DNA of 64,000 bases from Buddleja alternifolia (GCA_019426215.1 CM033393.1:29018591-29082590); one strand, 5' to 3'; positions 46,357 through 59,382 are shown, numbered from the stretch's first letter. The notes: generated from the sequence alone by a model not told the origin. Numbers and translations are program-made.

Positions 46357-46534
46357 CTTCCTTCGCATGAAAATGTTGATTGATGTAAGAGCTTTTGAGT
46401 ATGCATTGGAGTATCTATTGACCAAGTGGAACTCCATTTTTCTAGCTTCCTTCGCATGAAAATGTTGATTGATGCAAGAGCTTTTGAGTATGCATTGGGG
46501 TATCTATTGACCAAGTGGAACTCCATTTTTCTAA
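46357..46534 (+). repeat. 89-bp tandem duplication with exon-like sequence
   Basis: The unit CTTCCTTCGCATGAAAATG begins at 46357, right after TTTTGCAG, and again at 46446. Two to three mismatches separate the copies. It lies in the presumed 3' part of the kinase-like gene and could be its last exon or untranslated region. Confidence 0.85.
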
Positions 46535-47454
46535 GGTTCTTGCTGGATAAGAACTATGATTTTGGATTGCATTTGGAACTTGTTTTTATAAGAATGTTAG
46601 ATGTGATTTTGTTAAACATCTCTTGTGAAATTGTTACAAATGTTAGGCTTCATTGAAGGAACTATGAGTTTTGTGAAAGGATATTGCATTAGTTTGATTT
46701 GGTCTTGGTAATTTTTATTTATTGTGTTTGAGCGAGTTGACCCATGTTTCCCAAAGGGACGGTGAGGGCCAGGCGCCGCTGGGCCTGGTGGATTATATGA
46801 TCTTGAAATCGAATTATTACCTGGGCAATTTTGCTAAAACGGGTCATGGGGAGACATTTAGGCTATGATTTTATTTGCTTAATTATTTATGTTTTTACTT
46901 AACTATTTCCTTATTTAGTTTTCCTTGTTGGTCGAGTTCCTTGTGAAATAGGACTTTAGTTAATTTCCTTTGTCTGGCTGGCATCTTTAGTTAATATTGG
47001 TTAGGGATTGTTTTGGATGTCATTCACGTTTAATTTCTGAGAAATAAGAATCGGCTTTGAAGCTTGGCAAACTGCGGTTTGTGTGTTCTTGATTAATTTG
47101 CTTCCATCAGTTACTCAAGGTAATGTTCTGTATGATGCTACAAACACCATTATTGCCTGTCAAACAAGTACTATAGCAAAGAAATCGCTTAACAGCAAAG
47201 GTTTTAACTTAATTCAGCCAAGAAAAAGAATGAATTGGACTCTTAAAATGTAGTAGTAGTAAATATAACTAGGACTGAGTAATTCAAATCACTAGATATT
47301 TTGATAGAGAATGGAGAGGGAGAGGATCTGTGAAATGTATCTCTCTTGTATTGAATGAATGAAAATGTAATTATAAGGTATATACAATATATATATGAAA
47401 TACCCACAAGGCCCATGACTATACAAATTTGGGCCATACTAATATACACACACC
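46535..47454. other. No gene seen; possible decayed LTR at the right end
   Basis: Mostly AT-rich sequence with a short GC-rich patch (46760-46795, CCAGGCGCCGCTGGGCCTGG). The part at 47300-47454 (GAATGAATGAAAATG, ATATACAATATATATATG, ACACACCCCC) resembles the promoter half of a copia LTR, but no partner LTR was found. Confidence 0.35.
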
Positions 47455-50340
47455 CCCATGTTTCTGGCAGGCCTGGCATCCTTTAGTCTATTTTATGAAA
47501 TCGGGCAAGATGGTTGGCAAGTAATGGCCAAAAGCCACATTTTTCCGAAGTCTGCCACACAATCTGGTTTGGGAGAAAGGGCGAAGCCATTTCAATCCAC
47601 CATCGGTCTTCCTTTGGGGGAGCTTAGTGTTAGTATGAATGAGGAGGCATAACTCTCCCTAAGACGAGTTTCGACTTTACCAGATTGATTGCTTTGGCTT
47701 TATGGCCTCTTCTCCTGCATTGGATTCCCGGTTATCGGGGTGGATCCAATGCATTGGCAAATGAAAAATCTATCGTATTAACACGCAGAAAAAAAACCTA
47801 GAAAAGAGGAAGTCACTAAGACAAGAGCTAGGTAAGCAAGAAGGAGAGGCTAGAAAAGGCGAGGCAAGGGGCTCTCCATCTCTAGGAAGATTGTGTCCAG
47901 GATCTCGTAATCTAAGCCTTGCTTCTTCCTACTCACGTTCAGGCTTTCAAAGCGCTGAGTCGTTTACAGGAAAAACACTTACTTATTCCCTTTCCCTATA
48001 ACTCTAACCGGCTAGTCTACTGATGTCAGAACTGCCTCTGAAGCAAGGGGAAAACTTAGCATGAAAATGCCTTCATCGACATCCATCTTGATCTACTAAG
48101 CTTTTTCCTGAACCTGGCAGCAAGACAGAACAACTGGGAAAAAGGGAGCATTCCCACTCAGGAATGAATGCCCTCCACTGGAAAGCGATTCCACTTGAGG
48201 CGGATCAAGGGAAGGCGTTAGACTCATCATAGCTACTCCATCGCTTCGAAAAAGAAAAGAATGAAAACACTTTTTCTTCTTCCGTCGATTTATACCTTCA
48301 ACGTTCGATTCTTCGGCTTTGTGTGAGTTCAATCATGTCATGGTTCCAGGGTCCAGGAATGTGAATAAAAGCTTTAAGGTGCTTCGAAAGGCATACCCAC
48401 ATTCATACGCACTGACTCCCATCTTTGGCAGCTTATGGGGTTTTGTATTACGGAACAAGCTACTTCGTTCGGTCTAGTCCGATAGAAAGACGTGGGCTAG
48501 TTTTTCGAGAGAAGCGTTCGTATTCGACGTGAGTCGGTGGATTTGCCCAACCTATACAAAAGACAAAAGTGCATAGAAAGCTCTAGAATGAATCTGGTAG
48601 GTTGGGATTCTTCATTGGTCTTCAAATTTCATCGCCGCATGAATGAGACCCCAAAAAACAAGAGCATCCGACCGTGATTCAGTTGTCAAGATTGAGACAC
48701 TGTTCTCCAACCTGACTAGAACAACCTGACTGGAAATTCGACTAAAGGCAGGCTCCGTAGGCCATTCTCAAAGCAGACCTACGTGTCTAACATGGTTGTC
48801 AGCTCATCCCTAACTATAGATAGAGCATTTGCCAAATCCAATCCTAATCATGAGTGTCTTTTTCTCATGTGAAGGTCGCCTTAGTGTTTGTTTTGATTCC
48901 CTGGATACAATTCGTCCTATCTTCCTTTCAATCAGCTTGCTAATAAAAAGTATATAGATTGTTCGAAGTTTTAGTGGTACATCTACTTCGATCAGTGGTC
49001 AAATTCAATCCAGGAACCGGCCTTCTAGTCCCCATACTAGGCCTTTACTGACATTCTTGAAATCTACGCACACGAAAAATTTCAACTTCCGCCGGAAAGG
49101 AAGATTTTCTATGAATAGCAAGAGTTGCACTAACGAGGTTTTGGCATAGCTCTGTTCTGATGAGGGCGAGGGGAGCTCTTCGGGAATTTAAATAAAAAAA
49201 ATTGAATTGAAACTCTGAGGCAAGCCTTCTTTTGCTCTCAATGAGCTCTTCAAAGAGACTCTGCTCACTAGCAAGCAGGTGCGAAAACGAGTTTTCTTGT
49301 CCGAAAGCTCGGGGTATGGCTATCTTGGATTTCGATGCCCAAATGCTCTAGCTTTCGAGGGGAGGGGTATGGGGGGGTGCTCTTTCAATCCTTTGGAGTT
49401 CCCCTTATTGTCAAAGGGTGCGCCTGACCTTCATCGACTACAGAGCTTATACTTTATGCAAATTTATGAAAAAGCGATCTGAGACATAATTTGCCTAAGT
49501 AGATAAAGGATTTTTTGACAAGATCAAAGTTCTTCACTTCTCCAGGGAGGGAAGCGTACACCTCCTAGGGTCTTGTGTCTCATCTCGACGCATTATTCAT
49601 CGGCATTCTTATCCGCAGACTTCCGAACATAACGAAATAGTTGAGCGAAAGCATTGTAAAATTTTTGAGATAGCTCAAACTCATGCGCTTTCCGCTAGAC
49701 CCGCCCTTTAGCTGTAGAAGCTTTTTTTTTCCTATCGAAATCATTCGAACCGGACTTTTATAGTCCTTGATTTATAGCTAATTCCATAGAATTTCCCTTC
49801 CTCAGTCACCGAAAGGCGCAATATCCAATTTTCAATTGCATTTAGCCCCCACTCCCAGCGATCACCCGCCGGGCTAGAGTTTCCTTAGGTTTATGAGAAT
49901 TCACCCCCTCATCTCACCTATAAAAAGTATGATAAATCCGACGGAGTCCATATCGCATGATTTAGGGATCATCACATCAATCTCGCGCTGTAGCACGGAG
50001 AAAGAAAGCATGAGTCAAAAATCATTTTTCTATCGAAAGCATAGACGATAGATAGAGCTATAAGGCACTACTGAAACGAAGCTATTTATTGTAAACCCTC
50101 ACCCCTTCTAGTTACCTTACTGAAATTGACATAGGGGGTCCCACCCACTTGATTCGCTTAAAGACAACCATTTGGCAGGCGGATCTTTGGATAGACAATT
50201 AAGTCCTTCGTTTTCCCTTCCTTAAGACTACTTCGACTTCTTTTTTTTTTGTAAAGTTTCCCTAGAACCTCTAGAAACCGAAACTCCGATTCTCACTGAG
50301 AGTCGGGAGGGAATTCTTGGCTGGTCTCTTAAGTGAATTG
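47455..50340. other. Probable mitochondrial DNA insertion (NUMT)
   Basis: This block is visibly richer in G and C than its surroundings. It has the texture of plant mitochondrial intergenic DNA: GAAAG/CTTTC-rich text without plant transposon motifs, and many short frames without bias. No mitochondrial gene was recognised with certainty, so the call rests on composition and style. Frames at 47458-47652 and 49279-49482 are open but unremarkable. The block adjoins a copia pol fragment at 50346, a situation also known inside plant mitochondrial genomes. Confidence 0.45.
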
Positions 50341-50345
50341 GGGTC

Positions 50346-51480
50346 CTAGGGGATAGGATATCTTTTCTTTTTAGTAAGGGATAAGGCTTTGGTGAAAATA
50401 TCGGCTACCCGCTCAGCTGGAGGGACATATTTCTCCATAACGTTACCAGCTGCAACCTTTTCTCGAACAAGATGATAGTCGATCTCGATGTGATTCGTAC
50501 AAGCATGGAAAAACTGAGTAAGAACTAAGTATGTGGCACTCACATTATCGCAGTAAATGATAGTAGGTCTCAATAAGAAAATGCCAAGATCTCTGAGAAT
50601 ATGCCGAAGGCAATAGGTCTCTACAATGGAATATGCAACGGAACAATACTCAAATTCTGTGCTTGAATGAGAAACAATAGCCTGTTTCTTGACAGACCAA
50701 GAAATGAGATTATACCAAGATACACAGCATAACCGGTGGTAGAGTGACGACTATTTGGACATCCTGCCCAATCAGAGTCAGCATAGACAGTAAGTGAATC
50801 CATGGAAGATGGACGAATAAGAGGCCAAAATCAAGAATGTCTCGAATATATCTGAGAATACGCTTAACCATCTGATAATGAGCAAGGCGAGGAGCATGCA
50901 TGAACTGACTTATAAGAGTGATAGAGTAGGCAATATCACGATGAATATGAGTAAGATACTGGAGGCTACCGACAATACTATGATATAGAGTCGTACCTAG
51001 AAACAAATCACCCTCAAATGCAGATGGAGCAAATATGGCGGGCAGAGGAGATACGACGGGTTTCACATCCATCATATGAAACCTCTGAAGGAGAATAGTC
51101 CCATCTGCGAAAGAAATAACCCATGAGAATCCCTGGTAGCCTGAATGCCTAAGAAGTAATGTAAATCCCCCAAATCTTTCATTACAAACTCCTGAGAAAG
51201 ATGAGAGACTAGAGATGCAATGGCCTTAGGACCACTCTCGGTAAGTACAATATCATCAACATACAAAAGCCGAACTATCATGGCTGAGCTCAAGTGGAAA
51301 ACAAACATCAACATATTGACCTTGCTGCCTATGAAGCCAAGGCGAAGAAGATAGGAACCAAATTTCTGAAACCAAGCAAATGGCGCTTGTTTCATTCCAT
51401 ACAGAGATTTTAGCATCTGACAAACATGATCCAAGCCACTGAGGATGAACAAAACCACGAGATTGAGCCATATAAGCTAT
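50346..51480 (-). pseudogene. Copia reverse transcriptase-RNase H fragment next to the mitochondrial-like block
   Basis: Four overlapping frames on the minus strand, broken by frameshifts: 51072-51471 (LYGMKQAPFAWFQKF, LLYVDDIVLTE, MKDLGDLHYFLGIQ), 50710-51075 (YHSIVGSLQYLTHIHRDIAY, MVKRILRYIRD), 50621-50803 ([20 protein letters not shown]) and 50346-50573 (YCDNVSATYL, HIEIDYHLVREKV, VADIFTKAL). The order is that of copia RT and RNase H, of an Ale/Retrofit-like style different from the other copia elements here. No LTRs, gag or integrase accompany it. It is a dead fragment. Confidence 0.8.
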
Positions 51481-51699
51481 CTCTATGAGGGCCGTTCCTA
51501 GAGAGTATCCTCAATTATAGGTGCCTTGTTATTATGGGGAATAATTCATGGTCGGATTAAATCAAAGAAGATTTAATCTAATACTTTTAAATAAAGAAAG
51601 GTATAATGACACTTTTGGAAAGTGTACTTAATACTAGAACATGAACGAGCCTAAGGGGTCATACACTTACTCCTAAGGTTCCTACTTATAAGATATGAT
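51481..51699. other. Spacer between the copia fragment and LTR D
   Basis: About 220 bases without gene or repeat motif. It ends in the flank ATGAT before the LTR. Confidence 0.4.
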
Positions 51700-53285
51700 T
51701 GTTGGGAATTATACGAATAAAACACAGCGGAAAGTAAATTTAATTCCCAAAGCCTGAATCATCTTTAATCCTCGTGTTTAATTGTGTATAGAAAAATTAC
51801 CATTCTCACGTATTTTGATTTCTGAACGTGATCCTTTTCTCTAACGCCGAATTTGCCAACGTCTCTAATTTGTCATGCCGGAATCAAAAACGAAAAACTC
51901 CTCCTTTCTTCCTTGTCAAAGACGGCTAGAGAGAGAGAGAGAGAGGTGGGAGACTTTTTCTTGGAGAGAATGTTATGTAAGTTGCCTTGTGTTATTTTTC
52001 ACCTTGTGATATATTTATATCATCATGAAACAATAACACTAGCATGCAAGAGCCCTATCTGGCCGCCCCTTAGTGGGCTGGAAACCTTCGGGCTTTCGTC
52101 TTGCTTGCTAATTAATTAATCGGATAATTTATTTATCCAATAAATAAATTGATAATCCAATTAATTCAATTCCTAATTAATTTATAATTCAATTTTTCCA
52201 AGAAATTAATTAACTCATTAATTTAATTAATTAATTAAATTATCCAATAATTAATTAATTAATTACGGCATCAAATGCCGTGAATTTCTCTTAAGTCTTT
52301 TTCCCATGTTTTTCCTTTCGCACTTCCTTTAAGCGTGACTCTTTAGGTTCATCTCAAAAGGCAATTGGGAGGAATCCAAAGGGGTGTGAGTGACACCTAG
52401 TTAGTCTCGTGCCTCACACCGTAACCCAATTGAGAACGAATGAATAGGATCATTCCAAACCTTTACGCCATGAATACCGTACGTGTATAAACCTTTTATT
52501 CTTATATCCCAGTCAAGTAAGAGTCATGGTTTAAAGTCAAACTCATATAACTTGACCATATGCCTAAGCTCATAATAAGTCGAGGTATTTAAATGCTTTG
52601 GTCAAAGACTTTCATCCTCACTTATTCATGATCGTATAAGATATTTTACTCATTCACTTATGAGAGAATAAATTCCATATTGCAAATCAGTTAACAATGC
52701 TACTTGCCCATCAAGTTGCACTTCGAGGTCGATTCCACCAATAGGTGATTTGAATCTAACTACTCTAATGACAGACTTGATGTCACAAGTACATCTTCAA
52801 CTCGATTTCTCAGGTCAGAGGTTCACACGTACCTATCACTACTTATTAGTTTCATCATTGACTGTCAATGAGTGAGTACCCATGTGATGAACTGATGCAA
52901 GCCGTATTCGAACATATCAGTCCAACTGACACGTATATGATATAAGTTCCCACTAACATTTCCATATGTACGACTAGAACTTTCTCTGTCGAAACTTACA
53001 TCATACAAGTCTTTATTCACTATTGATGCCCAATCAATATTTCTTAGAATTGCGAACCCTTTTAGATGTCAAGGGTCAAACCATTCTAGTGCCTTTCCTC
53101 CTATCCCATAGGAGGTAGAAGGTTCGCCTTGTCAACAAGGACTTTACGTTGTTTATTCACACCTTATAAATGCCTATAAGAAAACAACAATCAACTGCCT
53201 TATATTAATAGAAAAGCCATAGTTTAGTTACAATGTTCATGCCCTATAAATCTATCCTCTGCATTTGAGGGCATACACTCTAACA
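51700..53285 (-). repeat. 3' LTR of copia element D
   Basis: 1586 bases, TGTTGGGAATTATACG to CACTCTAACA on the plus strand, and closely matched by 61027-62609. It shares blocks with solo LTRs B and C. A GA microsatellite lies near 51930-51945. Confidence 0.88.
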
Positions 53286-53300
53286 ATCTCCCACTTGCAC

Positions 53301-54612
53301 TCAATGCCATTTGCTGTGGTATTTAATACCCATCCCTTCGAGATGTTTTTCCAGCACCGCCTGTGCCAATGGCTTGGTCAATAGATCAGCGACATTATTA
53401 GCTGAGGCTATTTTCTGAACAGCTATTTCACCTCGTGCAACGATCTCTCTTATGATGTGATATCTCCTCTCTATATGTTTGGATTTATTGTGAGACCTAG
53501 GTTCCATTGCTTGCGCTATAGCTCCGGTGTTGTCACAATAAAGTGGCAACGAGAGCTTTGTGCTAGGAACCACTTGAAGTTCCTCAATGAACTTTCTAAT
53601 CTAAACAGCTTCTTTAGTTGCCTCTGAGGCAGCTATGTATTCAGCCTCTGTGGTGGACGGCGGTTGTGCTTTGCTTGGAACTTTTCCAAGTCACCGCTCC
53701 ACCATTTAGAGTAAATACAAATCCCGAGGTGGATTTTCGATCATCAACATCAGATTGGAAATCCGAATCAGTGTACCCGTCCACCCTCAGGTCACCACTT
53801 CCATAGGTGAGAATCATATCTTTAGTTCTTTTCAGATACTTTAGGATACTCTTCACAGCTATCCTATGTTCCTTACCAGGGTTTGCTTGAAATCGACTAA
53901 CAACGCTCACAGCATAACCAATGTCGGGTCTAGTACATAGCATCGCGTACATCAAGCTGCCCACAATAGACGCATAGGGTATAATGTTCATTTCTTTTCT
54001 ACCTTCCTCACTTTGAGGACACATAGATTTTGAAAGATGTATCCCATGTCTCATTGGTAGGAACCCTTTCTTAGAATCTTCCATCCTATACCTTTTTAGG
54101 ACCTTTTCTAAGTAAAGGGCTTGAGAAAGTCCTATCATTCTTTTGGTTCGATCTCTATAGATCCGAATCCCTAGAATATAGGTCGCTTCTCCCAAGTCTT
54201 TCATGGAGAATGTACTCAAAAGCCACTTCTTGGTTGTGGTGAGCATTTCTATGTCATTCCCAATGAGTAATATGTCATCTACATATAACACTAGGAATGT
54301 TAACTTGCTCCCTCTGACCTTCTTGTAAACACAGGGCTCGTCTTCATTTTTGATGAAGTCAAATCCTTTGACATCCTCATCAAAACGTAGATTCCAGCTA
54401 CGAGACGCTTGTTTGAGTCCATAAATGGATCTCTCAAGTTTACACTCCTTATGAATAAGCTCCTCAGATTCAAAACCTTTAGGCTGTTCCATATAGATAT
54501 CCTCTTCTAGGCATCCATTTAGGAAAGCAGTTTTGACATCCATTTGCCATATTTCATAATCTAGGTGTGTTGCTATTGCAAGTAGAATCCTTATTGATTT
54601 GATCATAGCCAC
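53301..54612 (-). pseudogene. Copia D reverse transcriptase and RNase H
   Basis: Frame 53641-54612 (323 residues): MDVKTAFLNGCLEEDIYMEQ, SIYGLKQASRSWN, catalytic LYVDDILLIG, FSMKDLGEATYILGI, LCTRPDIGYAVSVVSRF, then the RNase H start DGYTDSDFQSDVDDRKSTSG and WKSSKQSTTA. A frameshift near 53640 breaks STTEAEY. The RNase H tail follows at 53301-53573 (LYCDNTGAI, HNKSKHIERRYHIIREIV, VADLLTKPL), ending at the purine tract. The active-site residues that I can see are intact, but the frame is not. Confidence 0.85.
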
Positions 54613-54660
54613 TGGCGAGAAGGTTTCTTGGTAGTCAGTTCCTTCCTTTTGACTATACCC

Positions 54661-56268
54661 TTATGCCACTAGCCTGGCTTTGTAGGTGTCTACTTTGCCA
54701 TCAACACCAATCTTTCTCTTGTAAATCCATTTACACCCGATTGGTTTTACCCTTTCAGGTTGGTTTACAAGTTTCCAGACTTGGTTTGCATGCATCGAAT
54801 CAATCTCAGTTTGCATAGCTTCACGCCATCTAGCAACATCCACATCCACCATCGCTTGATCAAAAATGGAGGGATCATCTCCATGATCCTCCTCTAACAC
54901 AGAATGGAGATCTAACTCCCTCTGCATTAGACATCCGTACCTCTCAGGCGGTTGAGATACTCTATCCGATCGTCATGGTTGTGGTTGTGTTACAGAAGGT
55001 TCGGTTATCACTCCCTGTGTAGATGTATCCAGTGGGGTTTCATTTTGTTCTTTTAGAACAATCTTTCTACCCGCTCCTCCTTCTTGAATGAACCCATCTT
55101 CAAGAAAGTGGGCTTGTAAGGCTACAATGATCCTTTGATCATTGTGCAGGTAAAAGAGGTATCCCATAGAATCTTCAGGATATCCAATGAAACATCCCTT
55201 TAAGGACCTAGCCTCCAACTTGTCCACTTTAGTCTTTTTGACATAAGCCGGACATCCCCAAATCTTTATGTGGTTAAGACTTGGTTTTCTATTTCTCCAC
55301 ATTTCATAGGGAGTCATAGGAACGGACTTGGACGGACTTCTATTTAATATGTGTGTAGCTGTAAGCAATGCGTGACCCCACAGTGAAATGGGTAAATCAG
55401 TGTAGCTAAGCATGGAGCGAATCATGTCCAACAAGGTTCGATTCCTTCGCTCTGCTACTCCATTCAAATGTGGAGTCGCTGAAGGTGTGAGTTGCAATAC
55501 AATACCATTCTCTCTGAGGTATAAGTCAAACTCGTCGCTCATATATTCTCCTCGTCGATCAGATCGAAGAGTTTTTATATGTTGACTTGTTTGATTTTCC
55601 ACTAAAGCCTTGAATTCCTTGAACTTATCAATGGATTCAGACTTATGCTTCATCAGGTACACTAGACCATGCCGAGAATGGTCATCAGTGAAGGTGATAA
55701 AGTAAAGGAAACCTCCTCTGGCCATTTTTCCAAATGGAGCCCAAACGTCAGTATGCACTAAACCTAAGATTTGTGAGGCCCTTTCAAAGCTCCCTGTGAA
55801 GGGCGATCTAGCCATCTTGCCTTTGAGACAAGACTCACAAGTAGGATAGGGATCCAATCCCAGTGGGCCAATTAGCCCATCTTTTCCCATTTTGCGAATT
55901 TTTTGTTCACTAGCATGGCCTAGTCGAAGGTGCCATATCAATCGTTGGTTTATTTCAAGCCTACTACGTTTCCTTTGTATAGTATTATTCACTGCATACT
56001 CATTCTGGACACTAAGGTAATACAATCCATTTATCAAAGAAGCAAAGCCTACAAATTTATTACCATAATAAATGTTGCATCGTTCATCAATAAAACGGAA
56101 AGTGTAACCATTCTTAACTAAAACGGGAGTAGAAATAATGTTTTTAAGCCCATTAGGCAAAACCAAAACATTATCTAGTAATAGTACATGTCCAGAATTT
56201 AAAAACAACGAGGTAGATCCTATTGCAGTAGCCGCGACGCTTTGCCCGCTGCCTACTCTGATCTTCAC
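54661..56268 (-). pseudogene. Copia D integrase and start of reverse transcriptase
   Basis: Frame 54973-56268 (431 residues): IWHLRLGHASEQKI and C-X2-C (TCESCLKGKM) give the zinc site. HTDVWAPFG, LRSDRRGEY and GVAERRNRTLLDMIRSM give the DDE core, although the second motif reads D-R-R-G-E-Y where D-R-G-G-E-Y is usual. SLKGCFIGYPEDSMGYLFY marks the integrase end. Frame 54661-54927 continues with EIDSMHANQVWKLV, GCKWIYKRKIGVDG and TYKARLVA, the reverse transcriptase start. Stops separate these frames from each other and from 54612. Confidence 0.82.
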
Positions 56269-56289
56269 CTCATCGTTATCCAGCTTCCT

Positions 56290-57273
56290 TCATCGCATCA
56301 GATCCTGATTTATACAACATATGTGAGCACTAACTCCAGAGTCAAGAATCCAAGATGTAGAGAAGACGGTCATAGAACAATAAGTTTTATGAACATAAAG
56401 TTCCATACCTTGTGCGCCAGGCCCCATATTCGGACAGTTTCTTCTCCAGTGGCCCAGCTCACCGTAGTGTAGGCATCTGTCTGTCTTTTGTGGACCCTTT
56501 CGCTTGCGAATCACAGGAGCTTTTCCTTTTCCTTTATCGACACCACCCTGAGCTCCAAGCTCGCCAGCCAGCTTCTTGGTTTTTCTCTTCTTATTCTTCG
56601 CCCGTTTGGGCCCAAAAGTGATAACCAAAGCAGTCTATTTTCCATTGGGCTTCAATTGAGATTGTGCAGTGTTTAATTTGTTCATTAGCCCAGCTAAGTT
56701 GCATTCAATCTCATTACAATTGAAGTTCATGACGAATTGGGAATAAGAGTCAGGAAGGGACTGCAAGATAAGATCGGTCTGAAGTTGCGGGTTCATTGTA
56801 AAATCTAGAGCTTCCAATCTCTCGATCCTCGATATCATTTTGAGGACATGATCCCCAACCTTCTCCCCTTCTCTCATTTTGGCTCCGAAGAGCTCTTTAG
56901 ATATTTCATATCTAGCAGTCCTACTATGCTCACCATAGAGCTCGACCAAGTGCGCCAAGATAGCCCTCGCTGTGGTCATCTTGTCGTGGGACCTCTGTAG
57001 CTCATTCGTCATAGAGCCAAGAATGTGCCCACTCACTCGGACGTCGTCCTTTACCCATTTTTCATGAGCTTGGACTTCTTCCTCATTGGCACGTGTTCTG
57101 GAAGGAGGAGCAGGGATATCAGTGTCCAACACATATCCTAGAGACTCCATATTGAGAACCACTCTCAAATTCCTTAGCCAATCCACATAGTTGGGTCCGG
57201 TAAGGATATTCTTTTCGAGTAATACGGAAAATGGGTTGATTGTCATTTTTGAAAAACGAGAGAGATAAAACAA
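56290..57273 (-). pseudogene. Copia D gag and protease
   Basis: Frame 56635-57273 (start probably MTINPFSVLLEKN at 57246) is the UBN2-type gag: TGPNYVDWLRNLRVVL, MTTARAILAHLVELYGE, LQSLPDSYSQFVMNF. A stop after PNGK is followed by frame 56290-56628, with a basic lysine-rich linker, a knuckle CLHYGELGHWRRNC (its first C-X2-C reads C-L-H-Y, so the second cysteine is lost), and protease WILDSGVSAHIC. Gag forms the particle and protease matures it. The broken knuckle adds to the evidence that the copy is dead. Confidence 0.82.
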
Positions 57274-58926
57274 ATAACTGCAGAAAATAAACCAGACTTA
57301 ATTAGAATATTGGACTAAACTAAGACCAAGTTTAAAATCAAGGACTTCGACTTATAACTTGGCTCCGACTACATTTTTTGAAATTCCACACTCCCACTGT
57401 GAAATGACGGAAGCAATCGTTGATGAAAACTTCGTGGTGGGGATTGAGTTCTTTAATTAATATAATGGATGGCAACTCTTTAACGATATTTGGTCCATTA
57501 CTTAATTAAAGTGATGTCAAACATCAATCTATCAAATAGACGGTTCAATCATATTTATCCCATAATCCACAAAAACCGCAACCCTTTAACGATTTATTGG
57601 TAATGTGGACTATCTAAGTTCATTCCCACTAACTCCTCATAATCTAACATTTGAATTTCACCTTGCAACCCTTTAACGATATTTGGGGTGAAATATGTCT
57701 CGATTAAGGCATCTAATGCACTTAATAAAATTCTAGAACTAAATCTTGATACATGACCCCCACTTACTGGGAAGATGCCACATATGGATTTAATCCTTGA
57801 TCTTATCAAGTTTAGTGGAGGGAAAGGACGCCTAGCACCCCTTACTAACTTAGTATAATTTTTATTTGGGAGAATTCATGTTCTAAACATTTAATTCGTC
57901 TCACTTTGCACATTTACCAAATTTATATAGCGCATATTGATAACACACATGCTTCATACAACTAATGAACATACATCAAAAGCAATAATACAACATACAT
58001 GTCTATGGGCTTTTATCTAGAGGGCCCAAGCCAATGGGCCATCATAAAATTGAAAAAGAAAAGCCTAGCTAATCTTCGTGGGCTCCAAGCTCCTTTTCTT
58101 TTGCATGATCTCCATCTTGAAAGACCTATTCTATTTCTATTTATTACAAGAAGTAATTTAAAACCTATACATAAATCTAGAAATAAAATAAAATAGGCAC
58201 AAAACGGCCCTTACAACCCATCAAAAGAAATACATAATCAAAAGAAGCAACCTAAGCCAATAGACATATGTCACCATCACATAATACATGCTTGCGATAA
58301 ATAAAGCACTTGTGTTGGTGATTAATAAAACTTAATTAGTCCAACTTAATTAATTTCCACAATAAAATTCCAAATTTTATTGATTCATATGAAAATAATC
58401 CTATTTATGAGAATTCTTTATTTAAATAAATAAAATTTTCCAAGAGTTTATTAATTAATTATTTCATTCAAATAAAGATCAATAAAAACTATATTGGGCT
58501 TAATTTTATCAAAATTAAATTACCAACCATTGGCATATTCAAAATTAATTAATTAGGCCCAATAACTAATTTATTGAATTATCCACAATTTTAATCAAAA
58601 TAATTTGGGCCCCTTTTTTATTAAATCCGGGTCATCATCCTTTTGACACACCCGGATAACTAAAATAGCCCAAACACCTATTCAATTAAAATTTGGACCT
58701 TAGGAAAATATAACCCGACCCATTAGGGCCCGAGTCACGAAAACCCGGACCCCAAAACAGGTCCGTGCGCTGGGCGTATGGCACGGTGTCGTGCTTAGCC
58801 AGACGCTGGCCCTTCCGACCTGCGCCGTGAAATGGCATGGCATTGGGGCCCACCTAGTGTGTGCAGTGCGCACGCTGTGTGCGCAACGGGAGGCCGAAAA
58901 GGCCTCCTATTGCGCGCACAGTGCGC
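57274..58926 (-). other. Leader of copia D, left part; repeated motif and GC-rich hairpin
   Basis: No gene. CTTTAACGATATTTGG-like motifs recur at about 57477, 57583 and 57668. Between 58740 and 58926 the sequence is unusually GC-rich (TGCGC and GCGCAC words), with an inverted repeat at 58878-58920 around the loop GAAAA. Confidence 0.6.
58878..58920. repeat. GC-rich hairpin
   Basis: Arms GAGGCC/GGCCTC (58890-58895 and 58901-58906) around GAAAA, extended by TGTGCGCAA (58878-58886) against TTGCGCGCACA (910-920 of the same kilobase), with a small bulge. It lies six bases from the start of the next LTR element. Confidence 0.75.
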
Positions 58927-59183
58927 TATCACGGACTTAGCCTCGATACTAACATCCCGTGCGGCACTTAGCCCTCCAATCCACCTCTTGCGAGATTGTG
59001 GTAAGTCAGCCTTGTCCATTCACCCACGTGCTCGTGAGTGAAAACAGATTTTGGCAATAGAGAGTAAGAAATTTGGAGGGAAGAACACAAGAGTTGAACT
59101 TGAGAGAATAATACACTATTACTCTCAATGACTCACAAGACTTGATTTTAGACTTGGTTGGTTACAAATGACATCACCACTCC

Positions 59184-59382
59184 TATTTATACTAATCCAT
59201 AGAAACTTCTTAACATATCCACATAATTCTAGAATTGTCCACATCACTACCACTTTCTAGATGCTTCTCATATCATCTAAAATCACCTAGAACATCCTAC
59301 ACGGTTCTACACTATTATGGAACTTTCTACTAGTATCTAGATTGTTCTAGAGTATTCTAGAACTTTTCAGAGTCTTCTAGAA
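59184..59382 (-). promoter_or_regulatory. Promoter of the small LTR element: TATA box with heat-shock-element-like palindromes
   Basis: On the minus strand TATAAATA lies at 59184-59191. Upstream of it (higher coordinates) are perfect TTCTAGAA palindromes at 59227-59234, 59355-59362 and 59375-59382, plus several TTCTAG half sites. TTCnnGAA is the core of the plant heat-shock element. The right LTR repeats the arrangement, with an extra palindrome near 60650. Heat response is inference. Confidence 0.5.

Noticed and set aside
47458..49482. Open frames in the mitochondrial-like block as mitochondrial genes
   Set aside because: None resembles a known mitochondrial protein; they are short and without codon bias.
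58795..59041. Overlapping frames on both strands in a GC-rich patch
   Set aside because: Stop codons are rare in GC-rich DNA. The frames cross the boundary between copia leader and LTR, so they cannot be one gene.
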